Shown: positions 43,362-52,553 of the stretch, piece after piece | Position numbering within the stretch: the first letter of the stretch is position 1 | Layout: each line of letters opens with the position of its first letter | Origin: Bacillus sp. es.036 | Lineage (GTDB): Bacteria; Bacillota; Bacilli; Bacillales; Guptibacillaceae | Direction of reading: 5' to 3' | DNA: 64,000 nucleotides | Assembly (NCBI RefSeq): GCF_002563635.1 | Contig: NZ_PDIZ01000003.1 | Span: 310,001-374,000 of the forward strand | Translations under genes and position numbers: made by a program | The notes under the pieces: generated by a model | What the model was told of the DNA's origin: nothing | Seen by the model: only the letters and a program-made list of their open reading frames with translations | The model's database searches: none

Positions 43362-43489
43362 TTTTGTGCGCCCCTTTCCAATATCGTGTTGTGAAGCAGG
43401 CACACAATTAGTATGCGAATCAGAACGTTATGTTATGTGTGATTTATTAATTTCTACATTGAAAGTACAACATGAAAGGAGCATGCCTC

Positions 43490-43759
43490 ATGGAAGATCT
43501 ATTTCAAAGGCTTACTCATAACCTTCTTGAGAAAAACGACCATCTTTCTTACGGACAGGCAAGAACAATGGTGGAATTACTGTGGGAGGATTTTGAATCA
43601 TCAAGAGCGAAGGCTGGAAGAGAGTATAAAGGTCAAGATGTAACTGAAAAAATCGTGAAACAGTGGATTGATTATTATGGTCCAGTTCTTCATGACTTTA
43701 TGATGAGTAATCCAAAATACAAAGGTTATTTTGGAGACGATAGAAGCATAAAGCACTAA
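43490..43759 (+). CDS. yfhJ: YfhJ family (WVELL motif) protein
   Basis: An 89-residue helical protein with LSYGQARTMVELLWEDFESS and KAGREYKGQDVTEKIVKQWI. The family usually has WVELL where this one has MVELL. Function unknown. ATG 43490 follows AAAGGAG by eight bases; an ATG at 43472 lacks a site. Confidence 0.87.
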   Translation: MEDLFQRLTHNLLEKNDHLSYGQARTMVELLWEDFESSRAKAGREYKGQDVTEKIVKQWIDYYGPVLHDFMMSNPKYKGYFGDDRSIKH

Positions 43760-43760
43760 A

Positions 43761-43796
43761 TAGAAACCGGCTGGACAATTGTCCAGCCGGTTTCTA
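43761..43796. terminator. Bidirectional terminator
   Basis: A perfect 18-base-pair palindrome (TAGAAACCGGCTGGACAA and its complement) between the convergent yfhJ and yfhP genes. Confidence 0.85.
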
Positions 43797-43825
43797 TATA
43801 ATCCTTCAACGAGTCACTTAGCAGA

Positions 43826-44806
43826 TCAGTCGACAGCAGGATCCAATTTTTTTCTAAGCGTGTCTTCACTGTATACCCAACCTGTATAGGAGCTAGTGAT
43901 TTCAAGCTGATCTTCCATCTGTACAACGGCAACAAAAGGATAGTGACCTTTATTGCGATAGCGAAGATCGATAAATCGCACCTCGTATCCCACTTCTTTT
44001 TCTTCAATTTCCCATCGATATACGGGTGAAAAAGAGAGGAAAGCACTTAAGTTCGGGTCTTCTTTTGCAGATTCGAGTACAGGCGTTTTCGGAACTGGCA
44101 CACGTTCAAATTCATCTTGAACGTGTATGGTCGTTCCCTCAGCACGGGCGACATAGAACTGTGTTTCGGATTTAACTGCAATGTGCCATCTACTCCAACG
44201 AATTGTAGGTGAGACAATAACTTCCACAGCATCAGGAATTCGTTCTCTGACAGCACGAATCACTTTTTTCTGTTCTGAAATCCTCCATAAATAATAGAGA
44301 ATGAGAACGCCGTATATCGTTAAAAAGGTGAAACCAGGATTTGCACCAATATACCATAGAATCAGACCTGCAATATGGCTGAGGAAAATAAATGGGTCAA
44401 AGATATTTATGACGCCAAGTGCGACCCATCTATTGGAAAATGGTCGAATGGCCTGTGTTCCATAAGCATTGAAAATATCGACAAACACATGAATGAAGAC
44501 GGCAAGAAATGTCCATAACCAGAGATGAAGCCAGTTTGTTTCTGGATAAAAAAGCATAATACCACTACTAATAATAATGGGCCAGAGAAGAACGGCAGGA
44601 ATCGAGTGGGTAATCCCTCTGTGATGGCGTATATAGACAGCGTTATTTTTTAATTTTAATACTGTATCAAAGTCTGGGGCCTGCGATCCGATTAGCGCCC
44701 CAATTAGAACGCTTTGTGCGGTAATAGGGTCCTGCGCAATAGCTGGATCTAAAGTTGCGAGAGCTCCAATCCCCAGTCCCATGACCACATGTGTCCCAGT
44801 ATCCAT
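43826..44806 (-). CDS. yfhP: YfhP, membrane-bound metal-dependent hydrolase (YdjM family)
   Basis: A 326-residue protein. The N-terminal two thirds hold a YdjM-like membrane domain with MDTGTHVVMGLGIGAL, GSQAPDFDTVLKL and RHHRGITHSIPAVL, whose His/Asp residues probably bind a metal, plus four membrane helices. The C-terminal third is soluble. Proposed to act on phospholipids or similar. In B. subtilis it sits next to mutY and affects secreted enzymes. ATG 44806 follows AAGGAGG; an upstream extension of 28 residues is not supported. Confidence 0.87.
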   Translation of the reverse strand: MDTGTHVVMGLGIGALATLDPAIAQDPITAQSVLIGALIGSQAPDFDTVLKLKNNAVYIRHHRGITHSIPAVLLWPIIISSGIMLFYPETNWLHLWLWTFLAVFIHVFVDIFNAYGTQAIRPFSNRWVALGVINIFDPFIFLSHIAGLILWYIGANPGFTFLTIYGVLILYYLWRISEQKKVIRAVRERIPDAVEVIVSPTIRWSRWHIAVKSETQFYVARAEGTTIHVQDEFERVPVPKTPVLESAKEDPNLSAFLSFSPVYRWEIEEKEVGYEVRFIDLRYRNKGHYPFVAVVQMEDQLEITSSYTGWVYSEDTLRKKLDPAVD

Positions 44807-44976
44807 AGGGTAAGATCCTCCTTGTAAAGCAAATCGATTAAGTTGCCAATATCGCATGAAGTTTAGCGTTCTCTCTTTAGTTATACCCAATTAAAACAAA
44901 TGTGAAAAGTTAAAAGGTGAATGATAAGGTATGATGAGTTATTATATGTGTTAGATGAAGGTGGAGGAAGTTAAAA

Positions 44977-45036
44977 GTGAGTTTTAATCGTTCTTTAATA
45001 CCATTTACTATATCATATCGGAGAGTTGATGCATGA
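44977..45036 (+). CDS. Possible leader peptide coupled to mutY
   Basis: A GTG at 44977 lies nine bases after GGAGG and opens a 19-codon frame (MSFNRSLIPFTISYRRVDA). The TGA stop overlaps the mutY start in the sequence ATGA at 45033-45036. The peptide has no domain. Because mutY also has its own GGAGA, coupling would be partial. Spacing and overlap are seen; translation is inferred. Confidence 0.4.
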   Translation: MSFNRSLIPFTISYRRVDA

Positions 45037-46124
45037 CAAAGAAAGTGACAGACCTTTTACATTTATTTGACGAACAAAAATTCCAACAAGATCTTATTAC
45101 TTGGTTTAAAAAAGAACAGCGGACGCTTCCTTGGCGTGAAAGTAAGGACCCTTATCGGGTGTGGGTGTCTGAAATAATGCTACAACAAACAAGGGTCGAT
45201 ACGGTCATCCCTTATTACGAGCGGTTTATGAGCCTTTTTCCTACAGTCGATGCACTTGCAGAAGCTGAAGAAGCAGACGTATTAAAGGCATGGGAAGGAC
45301 TTGGGTATTATTCAAGAGCACGAAATCTCCAGAGTGCTGTTCGCGAAGTTGCAGAGTCCTATAACGGAATCGTACCCAATCAACCAAAGCAAATTTCTGC
45401 TCTGAAGGGTGTAGGTCCTTATACAGCAGGTGCAATTCTAAGTATTGCATACGACATACCTGAACCTGCAGTTGATGGAAACGTCATGCGTGTACTATCA
45501 AGAATTATTGGAATATGGGAAGATATCGCAAAACCTTCAGCTCGTAAGACGTTCGAAGAAATAACACGACGAATTATTTCAAATGAGGACCCATCATCAT
45601 TTAATCAAGGAATGATGGAGCTAGGGGCAATCGTGTGTACCCCACGGTCTCCTTCCTGTCTCTTATGTCCGGTACAGGAGCATTGTAGAGCTTTTGCGGA
45701 AGGATCACAAGAAGAGCTACCGATTAAATCTAAGAAAAAAGCCCCGCGCCCTGTCCCAATAGCGGTAGTAGCACTTGAAGATAATTCAGGAAAATTTCTT
45801 GTTAGGCAGCGACCGGAAACAGGCCTTCTAGCAAGCTTATGGGAATTTCCAAACGTTGAACTGAGTGAAGGATCAAAAGAGGATCAGCTTCAAAATCATA
45901 TATGGGAAGAATATCAAATCGATATTGAAATTGAGAAAGAGTTAGCTAATTTTAATCATATTTTTAGTCATCTAAAGTGGCAATTAACCGTGTATAAAGG
46001 ATCGTATGATGGTGAAATTTCTCCTAAGGACTTTAAAATGGTAGAGAAAAAGGACTTGAAGAACTTCGCTTTTCCTGTTGCTCATCAAAAAATCACACAA
46101 ATGGTTCTAGAAGGAGAGGAATAA
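45033..46124 (+). CDS. mutY: A/G-specific adenine glycosylase MutY
   Basis: A 363-residue repair enzyme that removes adenine opposite 8-oxoguanine. It shows SEIMLQQTRVDTVIPYYERF (catalytic Glu), the helix-hairpin-helix LKGVGPYTAGAILS, the catalytic Asp in EPAVDGNVMRVLSR, and a 4Fe-4S motif C-x6-C-x2-C-x5-C (CTPRSPSCLLCPVQEHC). The C-terminal domain is a NUDIX-like 8-oxoG reader. GGAGA precedes the ATG. Its stop is two bases from the SDR gene. Confidence 0.93.
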   Translation: MTKKVTDLLHLFDEQKFQQDLITWFKKEQRTLPWRESKDPYRVWVSEIMLQQTRVDTVIPYYERFMSLFPTVDALAEAEEADVLKAWEGLGYYSRARNLQSAVREVAESYNGIVPNQPKQISALKGVGPYTAGAILSIAYDIPEPAVDGNVMRVLSRIIGIWEDIAKPSARKTFEEITRRIISNEDPSSFNQGMMELGAIVCTPRSPSCLLCPVQEHCRAFAEGSQEELPIKSKKKAPRPVPIAVVALEDNSGKFLVRQRPETGLLASLWEFPNVELSEGSKEDQLQNHIWEEYQIDIEIEKELANFNHIFSHLKWQLTVYKGSYDGEISPKDFKMVEKKDLKNFAFPVAHQKITQMVLEGEE

Positions 46125-46126
46125 TT

Positions 46127-46888
46127 GTGGAGTTGAATTTAGAAAATAAACGCGTTTTAATTACAGGTGGTTCAAAAGGCATTGGCAAATCGATTGCGAA
46201 GGCATTTTATGAAGAAGGTGCAAAGGTAGGTATTTGTGGAAGGAATCGCGAGGATCTTGAGATGGCGAAAGATGAAATTGGCCCGAACCTTGCTTTATTC
46301 GAAGCGGATGTAACAGATGAAAGAAAACGTGTACAGCTATTGGATTCATTTATAATGGAGTTTGGTTCTATTGATATCCTCATAAATAATGCTGGAGGAA
46401 GCAGTGGAGGAGCTATTATGGAAACAAACCTCTCTGAATTTCATAAGGCGATGGATCTGAATTTCTATTCAGCGGTTCACCTCAGTCAACTATCAGCAGA
46501 AAAAATGAAGGAGCTGGGTGAAGGGGTGATTGTCAATATCTCTTCGATCTTTGGTCGGGAATCTGGCGGCAAGCCAACTTACAATCACTCAAAAGCAGCC
46601 ATGATTAGCTTTACAAAAGCAATGGGTGATGAATTAATTCAAGATGGTGTGCGGGTAAATGGCGTAGCACCAGGGGCGATTCTTCATCCTTCAGGAAATT
46701 GGCAAAAGCGCAAGGAAGAAAATCCAGAAAAAATTGCTCAGTTTGTAGAAAAAGAAATTCCAGGTGGGAGATTTGGTACACCTGAGGAAGTAGCAAATGC
46801 CGTCGTTTTTCTAGCTTCTGACAAAGCCTCCTGGATCGTCGGTGCCACTATCACGGTAGATGGTGGCCAATCAAAATCGAATTTTTAA
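46127..46888 (+). CDS. Short-chain dehydrogenase/reductase in the fabL position
   Basis: A 253-residue classical SDR: ITGGSKGIGKSIA, NNAGGSSGGAI, catalytic Ser and Tyr-Lys in NISSIFGRESGGKPTYNHSK, and C-terminal GATITVDGGQSKSNF. In B. subtilis the gene after mutY is fabL, an enoyl-ACP reductase, but this protein reads more like a 3-ketoacyl-ACP or sugar-type dehydrogenase and I do not call it FabL. GTG 46127 is two bases after the mutY stop with AGGAGAGG upstream. Confidence 0.82.
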   Translation: MELNLENKRVLITGGSKGIGKSIAKAFYEEGAKVGICGRNREDLEMAKDEIGPNLALFEADVTDERKRVQLLDSFIMEFGSIDILINNAGGSSGGAIMETNLSEFHKAMDLNFYSAVHLSQLSAEKMKELGEGVIVNISSIFGRESGGKPTYNHSKAAMISFTKAMGDELIQDGVRVNGVAPGAILHPSGNWQKRKEENPEKIAQFVEKEIPGGRFGTPEEVANAVVFLASDKASWIVGATITVDGGQSKSNF

Positions 46889-46895
46889 CGATGTT

Positions 46896-46930
46896 AAAAG
46901 CCCTCCGTGAATATCCGGAGGGCTTTTGTT
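46896..46930. terminator. Bidirectional terminator
   Basis: AAAAGCCCTCCG with CGGAGGGCTTTT, 12 base pairs and T-rich on both sides, between the SDR gene and yfhS. Confidence 0.88.
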
Positions 46931-46937
46931 TATCATT

Positions 46938-47129
46938 TTAATCAGGCATAAAGGCAGACAATCCACCACGTTGTTCAATTTCTTTCATGATTTCTCTATG
47001 AATTGCCAGGCCCTCACTGTTTAAATAAGGTGCAATTTGCTGCAAACTGTGGTGAAAAAAAGAAAGCTCCTGGTCAGCCCAATCCTTTTTCGCCATCATG
47101 GATAGCTCAGTCATATCTCGATGATCCAT
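46938..47129 (-). CDS. Small hypothetical protein, YfhS-like by position
   Basis: A 63-residue helical soluble protein (KKDWADQELSFFHHSLQQIA, EGLAIHREIMKEIEQRGGLS). B. subtilis carries yfhS near this place, but the sequence likeness was not confirmed and no function is known. AGGAGG lies just before ATG 47129. It is divergent from sspE. Confidence 0.65.
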   Translation of the reverse strand: MDHRDMTELSMMAKKDWADQELSFFHHSLQQIAPYLNSEGLAIHREIMKEIEQRGGLSAFMPD

Positions 47130-47284
47130 TTGAGATCCTCCTTTTCGATTATATTTTGCTACAGAAATGTATGTAGTATGAAGGGAAGTTTTGAGAAACC
47201 AAGAGAGGATTTTTTATTTTTTGAAATAGCATACATAAGAATCTCTGATCTGGATATTCTATTGTTTGTGGGAGGTGATAAGCC

Positions 47285-47617
47285 ATGGCAAAGAAACCAG
47301 GACAAACTCAAGCTGGTACAAGTATTCAACACGTAAAACAGCAGAATCAACAAGCTTCTGCAGGACAAGCAGGTCAGCAACAATACGGTGCTGAATTTGC
47401 AAGTGAAACGGATGCTCAAGAAGTGAAAGCACGCAATGCGAAGTCTGCTCAAAACAAGCAGCAAGCATCTGCAGGACAAGCAGGACAAGCAGGTCAGCAA
47501 CAATACGGTGCTGAATTTGCAAGCGAAACGGATGCTCAGCAAGTGAAAGCTCGTAACGCAAAGTCTGCTCAAAATAAGCAGCAAGCATCTGCGAAGAACA
47601 ACCAGCAGCAACAATAA
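47285..47617 (+). CDS. sspE: Gamma-type small acid-soluble spore protein
   Basis: A 110-residue, Gln/Ala-rich storage protein of the forespore. It contains two near-identical repeats of about 40 residues, each holding QQQYGAEFASETDAQ and VKARNAKSAQNKQQASA. The EFASET sites are those cut by the germination protease. Longer than B. subtilis SspE (84 residues) because of extra Gln-rich tails. GGGAGGTGA precedes the ATG. A strong terminator follows. Confidence 0.93.
   Translation: MAKKPGQTQAGTSIQHVKQQNQQASAGQAGQQQYGAEFASETDAQEVKARNAKSAQNKQQASAGQAGQAGQQQYGAEFASETDAQQVKARNAKSAQNKQQASAKNNQQQQ
47334..47595 (+). repeat. Internal direct repeats of sspE
   Basis: Two copies of about 120 bases (roughly 47335-47455 and 47461-47581) encode the repeated GPR-site blocks and differ at only a few positions. 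The second has an extra GGACAAGCA unit. Confidence 0.85.
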
Positions 47618-47631
47618 GAGAACTTCCCATG

Positions 47632-47660
47632 CAGGGCTGACTTAGTCAGCCCTGTTTTTC
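47632..47660 (+). terminator. Terminator of sspE
   Basis: CAGGGCTGAC-tta-GTCAGCCCTG followed by five T. Confidence 0.9.
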
Positions 47661-47734
47661 TTTCAAATGATTAAAGGGCGATAGGGATTTGAACGAAAAC
47701 ATCGAAACACTTACTAGAAGGAAGGAGGCTTCAT

Positions 47735-48400
47735 ATGTGTGGACGCTTTTCCTTAACAACAGAACTCGACGCTCTACTAGAACGGTTTCAAATTGAACAG
47801 ACAACTATTGAAGGCTATGAGCCAAGGTTTAACATCGCGCCATCTCAACAAATTCCAGCCGTTATTCGAGCAGGCCATGGTAATCGAATGGGAACATTAA
47901 GGTGGGGGTTAATTCCTTTTTGGGCAAATGATGCTTCGATGGCATCCAAATTGATTAATGCAAGGAGTGAAACGGCAGATAAAAAGGCAAGTTTTAAGCA
48001 CGCACTTAAAAAGCAGAGATGCCTGATCTTATCCGATGGCTTCTATGAATGGAAACAAACGGAGAATAGGAAAGTACCAATGCGAATTCAAGTAAGAAAA
48101 GGTGAGCCGTTTGCAATGGCTGGATTATGGGAAAAATGGGATGATGGTAAGCGAACACACTATACGTGTACCATTTTGACGACTGAAGCAAATGATCTAA
48201 TGGAAGAAATACATAATCGAATGCCTGTCATTTTAACAAAGGTAACGGAAAAAATTTGGCTTGATTCTTCTGTGAATGATGTAGCCGAATTAAATCAGTG
48301 CATGAAGCCTTTTGCATCTTCCGAGATGAATGCGTACGAAGTTTCCACAATTGTCAATTCACCTAAAAATGAAAAGCCTGAATGTATCATACCTATTTAA
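47735..48400 (+). CDS. SOS response-associated peptidase (SRAP/HMCES family)
   Basis: A 221-residue SRAP protein. Cys2, the residue that cross-links to abasic sites after Met removal, is in MCGRFSLT. The other active-site residues are in LINARSETADKKASF (Asn), GFYEWKQ (Glu) and HNRMPVIL (His). It shields abasic sites in single-stranded DNA. AAGGAGG precedes the ATG. A second adjacent DNA-protection gene is not seen. Confidence 0.92.
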   Translation: MCGRFSLTTELDALLERFQIEQTTIEGYEPRFNIAPSQQIPAVIRAGHGNRMGTLRWGLIPFWANDASMASKLINARSETADKKASFKHALKKQRCLILSDGFYEWKQTENRKVPMRIQVRKGEPFAMAGLWEKWDDGKRTHYTCTILTTEANDLMEEIHNRMPVILTKVTEKIWLDSSVNDVAELNQCMKPFASSEMNAYEVSTIVNSPKNEKPECIIPI

Positions 48401-48568
48401 GCTGCTTCCCGTTACAGGGTGAAAGAGCTCAAGATTTTTGTTTTTGACAAAACCTCCTACTTCTCTACAGAACTTTCCAAAGGTTTTTCATCTCACATAT
48501 GGAATTTGTTTGCTGAAGATGTTTCGTATATGTGAGTTAACACGTTTAGTTTGAAAGGAGAAGGTTAG

Positions 48569-48793
48569 ATGACCGAGTTTGATGAGCTTATTCAACAACA
48601 GCTCAAGCTTGCCGATCAGATGATTCATACCAGGGAAGAAATACAGAAGTTAGAGGAGACGTTATGTGGGTCGGATGAAGCGATGAAAACGATTATTGTA
48701 GAAAAAAAAGAACGGCTGTTGCATTTGGAAGAAGAGTTTGAACGACTGATTGAGAATGTCATCTCTACCTTTGAAAATACACCAATTTATTAA
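48569..48793 (+). CDS. ygaB: YgaB family protein
   Basis: A 74-residue coiled-coil protein (FDELIQQQLKLADQMIHTRE, KERLLHLEEEFERLIENVIS) matching YgaB in length and place, before ygaC. No function known. GAAAGGAG precedes the ATG. Confidence 0.83.
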   Translation: MTEFDELIQQQLKLADQMIHTREEIQKLEETLCGSDEAMKTIIVEKKERLLHLEEEFERLIENVISTFENTPIY

Positions 48794-48801
48794 TAGCAAT
48801 T

Positions 48802-48832
48802 AAGGTGCCATTCAATTCGAATGGCGCTTTTA
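48802..48832 (+). terminator. Terminator of ygaB
   Basis: AAGGTGCCATTC pairs imperfectly with GAATGGCGCTTT around AATT, followed by T residues. Confidence 0.7.
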
Positions 48833-49000
48833 TTTTAATTTTATTTTGTTAAGCGTTATAATGGAGAAGAATATAGATGAGATGTAAGAAATTTGATGAT
48901 AGCCATGTATTGAACGGTAAGAAAGAATGGATACTGTGAGTCTGCCAATATGCAAGAGGCATTCATCGTTTTCCGGAATTTCTTAGGAAAGGAGAAGGAG

Positions 49001-49528
49001 ATGAGTTTCCCTACGACCGGGACGAGAATTCAAATTCAAAGTTACAAACATCGCGGTACACTTCATCGTACTTGGGAAGAAAGCATCGTACTGAAAGGTA
49101 CCTCAAAAGAAATCATTGGGGGTAACGACCGTATTCTCGTGACAGAAGCTGATGGAAGACAATGGCGTACGCGTGAACCTGCGATTTGCTATTTTAGTGC
49201 GAACCACTGGTTTAATGTCATTGGAATGATTCGGACGGATGGACTTTATTACTATTGTAATTTAGGTACACCATTTACGTATGACGAAGAGGCGTTAAAA
49301 TATATTGATTATGATCTTGATATTAAGATCTACCCTGATATGACCTTTAAACTTCTTGATGAAGATGAGTATGAAGCACACCGCGAAGAGATGAATTATC
49401 CCGAAGCCATTGACCGCATTATACAACAAAATGTAAAAGAGCTGATGAACTGGATTCATCAGCGTAAAGGACCATTTGCTCCAGGTTTTGTGGATCAGTG
49501 GTATGAACAATTTCTACAATATAGGTAA
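49001..49528 (+). CDS. ygaC: DUF402 nucleoside tri-/diphosphatase (YgaC)
   Basis: A 175-residue protein of the DUF402/Ntdp family. Metal- and phosphate-binding residues are in [45 protein letters not shown] and LDEDEYEAH. Family members hydrolyse nucleoside tri- and diphosphates. ATG 49001 follows AAAGGAGAAGGAG; an upstream start at 48950 is unsupported. Confidence 0.88.
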   Translation: MSFPTTGTRIQIQSYKHRGTLHRTWEESIVLKGTSKEIIGGNDRILVTEADGRQWRTREPAICYFSANHWFNVIGMIRTDGLYYYCNLGTPFTYDEEALKYIDYDLDIKIYPDMTFKLLDEDEYEAHREEMNYPEAIDRIIQQNVKELMNWIHQRKGPFAPGFVDQWYEQFLQYR

Positions 49529-49529
49529 G

Positions 49530-49562
49530 AAAAACCTGTTGAATGTTTTTCAACAGGTTTTT
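49530..49562 (+). terminator. Terminator of ygaC
   Basis: AAAACCTGTTG and CAACAGGTTTT, 11 base pairs, followed by T residues. Confidence 0.85.
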
Positions 49563-49606
49563 GCATGATATTAAAAAGCACGTGAATAGCTAAAGGATGA
49601 TGCCAT

Positions 49607-51346
49607 CTGGGTAGTATAAAAAGATATATGACTTTCGTCAGGCCATATAAAAAACAAATTGGGATTACAATTGGAATCGGAATAGTAAAGTTTGGAATTC
49701 CTCTTCTTCTGCCATTGATTTTAAAGTATGTCATTGATGATATTATCAATGCAGAAATGCCAGCTGGGGATAAATATGAGCAACTTCTTTGGTTGATGGG
49801 AGGAGCTTTCTTTCTATTCGTGGTTGTCAGACCACCGGTAGAATACTTCCGTCAGTATTACGCTCAATGGATTGGAAGTAAGATTCTTTATGATATAAGA
49901 GATAAATTATTTTCTCATATTCAACAATTAAGTTTGAAGTTCTACTCTAATAACAAAGCAGGCGAAATCATTTCAAGAGTAATAAATGATGTGGAACAGA
50001 CAAAAACATTTGTGATTACTGGGATGATGAATGTTTGGCTTGATCTCATTACGATCGTCATCATTATCGGTATATTATCGTTTATGAATGTCTGGCTTAC
50101 GCTTGCAGCAATTGTTCTTCTTCCTCTGTATGGACTTTCAGTTAAGTTTTTCTATAAGCGACTTCGGGACTTAACGAAGGACCGCTCACAAGCACTTGCA
50201 GAAGTTCAAGGTCACCTTCATGAACGAGTTCAAGGGATGTCAGTGATTAGAAGTTTTGCCCTGGAAGATTATGAACAAGATCAATTTAACAAAAGAAATA
50301 CGAATTTCTTAGAACGAGCACTTGATCATACAAGGTGGAATGCCAAAACGTTCGCTGTGGTTAATACAATTACGGATGTAGCGCCTCTTATTGTTATTGC
50401 CTTCTCTGCGTACCTTGTAATTTCAGGAGGACTTCAAATTGGTGAGATGGTAGCCTTTGTAACTTATATGGATCGCCTATATAGTCCACTTAGACGATTG
50501 GTAAACTCATCTACAACCCTAACGCAATCCATTGCTTCAATGGATCGAGTTTTTGAATTTGTTGATGAGAAATACGATATTGTGGATAGAGAAGATGCTC
50601 GAAAGTTGAGTAACGTTCGAGGAAATATACAGTTTGAAGATGTTTATTTTAAATATAATGAAAATGATCTTCCTGTTCTAAAAGGAATTGATCTAGATGT
50701 AAGGGCCGGGGAAACCATTGCTCTCGTTGGTATGAGCGGAGGTGGGAAATCGTCTCTCGTTAGTTTGATTCCTCGTTTCTACGAGGTAACGGGTGGGCGA
50801 ATTCTTATCGATGGCACGGATATTCGGGATTACGAAGCAAGAAGTCTTCGTGACAATATCGGAATGGTTTTACAGGATAATATCTTGTTTAGTGAATCGG
50901 TTCGAATGAATATTATGATGGGAAATCCGAATGCTTCTGAAGAAGATGTCATACGTGCAGCAAAAGCAGCGAATGCGCATGAGTTTATCAACAGTCTTCC
51001 GGAAGGTTACGATACGCCCGTTGGTGAACGCGGTGTGAAATTATCCGGAGGACAAAAGCAAAGGATTGCCATCGCGCGTGTCTTTCTCAAAAATCCTCCT
51101 ATCCTCATTTTGGATGAAGCGACATCAGCTCTTGATCTTGAGAGTGAACATCTTATTCAGGAGGCGCTCGAAATACTTGCAAAAGATCGAACAACTTTCA
51201 TCGTAGCGCACCGTCTTGCAACAGTGACGCATGCTGATCGAATTGTTGTCGTTGAAAATGGACAAATTTCTGAGAGTGGAAACCATCAAGAATTGATGAA
51301 ACAAAAAGGGTCATACCATAATCTGTTCCAAGTACAAAATTTATAA
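49607..51346 (+). CDS. ygaD: ABC transporter, fused membrane-ATPase (YgaD)
   Basis: A half-transporter of about 579 residues. Six helices in the N-terminal 320 residues are followed by an ATPase with Walker [11 protein letters not shown], signature KLSGGQKQR, Walker [14 protein letters not shown] and H loop [13 protein letters not shown]. The in-frame CTG at 49607 lies nine bases after AAAGGA and encodes a start like [14 protein letters not shown], as in YgaD relatives. ATG 49628 has no site and would give 572 residues. It probably exports lipids or drugs. Confidence 0.85.
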   Translation: MGSIKRYMTFVRPYKKQIGITIGIGIVKFGIPLLLPLILKYVIDDIINAEMPAGDKYEQLLWLMGGAFFLFVVVRPPVEYFRQYYAQWIGSKILYDIRDKLFSHIQQLSLKFYSNNKAGEIISRVINDVEQTKTFVITGMMNVWLDLITIVIIIGILSFMNVWLTLAAIVLLPLYGLSVKFFYKRLRDLTKDRSQALAEVQGHLHERVQGMSVIRSFALEDYEQDQFNKRNTNFLERALDHTRWNAKTFAVVNTITDVAPLIVIAFSAYLVISGGLQIGEMVAFVTYMDRLYSPLRRLVNSSTTLTQSIASMDRVFEFVDEKYDIVDREDARKLSNVRGNIQFEDVYFKYNENDLPVLKGIDLDVRAGETIALVGMSGGGKSSLVSLIPRFYEVTGGRILIDGTDIRDYEARSLRDNIGMVLQDNILFSESVRMNIMMGNPNASEEDVIRAAKAANAHEFINSLPEGYDTPVGERGVKLSGGQKQRIAIARVFLKNPPILILDEATSALDLESEHLIQEALEILAKDRTTFIVAHRLATVTHADRIVVVENGQISESGNHQELMKQKGSYHNLFQVQNL

Positions 51347-51355
51347 CGATTCATC

Positions 51356-51384
51356 AAAAAGCATCTATTTTAGATGCTTTTTTT
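51356..51384 (+). terminator. Terminator of ygaD
   Basis: AAAAAGCATCTA-ttt-TAGATGCTTTTT followed by T residues. Confidence 0.88.
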
Positions 51385-51448
51385 GTTTAATTATGCACAT
51401 TATCGCGTAAAAGCGACAAAGAAAGACAGAAAATTACCTCAATATACG

Positions 51449-51477
51449 TTGCCAATTGGTTAAATTAATGTAATAAT
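51449..51477 (+). promoter_or_regulatory. Possible sigma-A promoter of the app operon
   Basis: TTGCCA (51449-51454) and TAATAAT (51471-51477) with a 16-17 base spacer, about 60 bases before appD. Confidence 0.45.
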
Positions 51478-51502
51478 GATAAACAGATTTTAGTTAAATT
51501 AA

Positions 51503-51517
51503 AAAATTCAGAATTTA
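51503..51517. promoter_or_regulatory. Weak CodY-like box before appD
   Basis: AAAATTCAGAATTTA has the TTC-N-GAA core and 9 of 14 specified positions of the CodY consensus AATTTTCNGAAAATT. CodY controls peptide transporters in Bacillus, but this match alone is not strong. Confidence 0.3.
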
Positions 51518-51534
51518 TAGAAAGGGGTGAGGGT

Positions 51535-52539
51535 GTGGAACAACCAGTATTAAAAGTTAGCGGGTTAGAAACTCACTTTTTTACAGATGATGGAGAAATT
51601 CCGGCAGTCGATTCTGTTGATTTTTATGTCAATAAAGGAGAGGTGCTTGGGATTGTAGGGGAGTCCGGATCTGGGAAAAGTGTTACCTCATTATCCATTA
51701 TGCAGCTCATTCAGGCCCCTGGTAAGGTAGTTGGTGGCGAAATTACATACAAAGGCGAAAATCTTATCGCTAAATCTGAGAAAGAGATGAGGAAGATAAG
51801 AGGGAATGAAATTGGCATGATTTTTCAGGAGCCGATGACATCGCTGAATCCAGTCTTCCGAATAGGAAATCAGCTGATCGAAGGAATTCGAATACATAAG
51901 AAATGGAATAAGAAAAAAGCCTGGGAGCATGCTGTATCAATTCTTAAGTTAGTGGGATTACCAAGAGCTGAAGAGCTAATGAATGAATATCCTCACCAAT
52001 TATCTGGTGGAATGCGTCAGCGCGTTATGATCGCAATGGCAATGGCATGTGAACCAGAAGTTCTTATCGCGGATGAGCCAACAACTGCTCTCGATGTGAC
52101 CATTCAAGCTCAGATTCTTGAGTTGATGAAAAAGTTGAATAAAGAAACAAACACATCGATTATTATGATTACGCATGATCTCGGCGTAGTGGCAGAGATC
52201 TGTGATCGGATTGCTGTCATGTATTCTGGAAAAATCGTTGAACAAGGGAAAACACAGGATATATTTCAGCATCCTAAGCATCCCTATACGATTGGTTTAA
52301 TCGAATCAGTGCCTGACGTTCGAGTTCGAAAAGATAGGCTGTATTCAATACCTGGAAATGTTCCAAAACCAGGTTCTATTCATAAGGGATGTCACTTTGC
52401 ACCGCGTTGTAATTTCGCTTTTGATAAATGTTATGAAGAGAATCCAATGCTTTTAGATGCAGGACCGGCACAACAGGCAAGATGCTGGCTTCATGAAGAT
52501 GCCGAGAAAGCATCTGTATTAGAGAGAGTGAAAAGCTAA
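51535..52539 (+). CDS. appD: Oligopeptide ABC transporter ATP-binding protein (AppD)
   Basis: A 334-residue ATPase: Walker A GESGSGKSVTS, signature QLSGGMRQRVMIAM, Walker B EVLIADEPTTALDV, H loop MITHDLGV, and a C-terminal oligopeptide-type cysteine region (CHFAPRCNFAFDKC). The five-gene order D-F-A-B-C is that of the B. subtilis app operon. GTG 51535 follows AAAGGGGTGAGG. It partners appF. Confidence 0.85.
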   Translation: MEQPVLKVSGLETHFFTDDGEIPAVDSVDFYVNKGEVLGIVGESGSGKSVTSLSIMQLIQAPGKVVGGEITYKGENLIAKSEKEMRKIRGNEIGMIFQEPMTSLNPVFRIGNQLIEGIRIHKKWNKKKAWEHAVSILKLVGLPRAEELMNEYPHQLSGGMRQRVMIAMAMACEPEVLIADEPTTALDVTIQAQILELMKKLNKETNTSIIMITHDLGVVAEICDRIAVMYSGKIVEQGKTQDIFQHPKHPYTIGLIESVPDVRVRKDRLYSIPGNVPKPGSIHKGCHFAPRCNFAFDKCYEENPMLLDAGPAQQARCWLHEDAEKASVLERVKS

Positions 52540-52553
52540 AGGGGGCACCTATT

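Noticed and set aside
47159..47630. Long open frames antisense to sspE
   Set aside because: They come from the repeated, biased codons of the spore-protein gene. The products are low-complexity Leu/Cys/Ser or Leu/Val/Glu runs without a start site.
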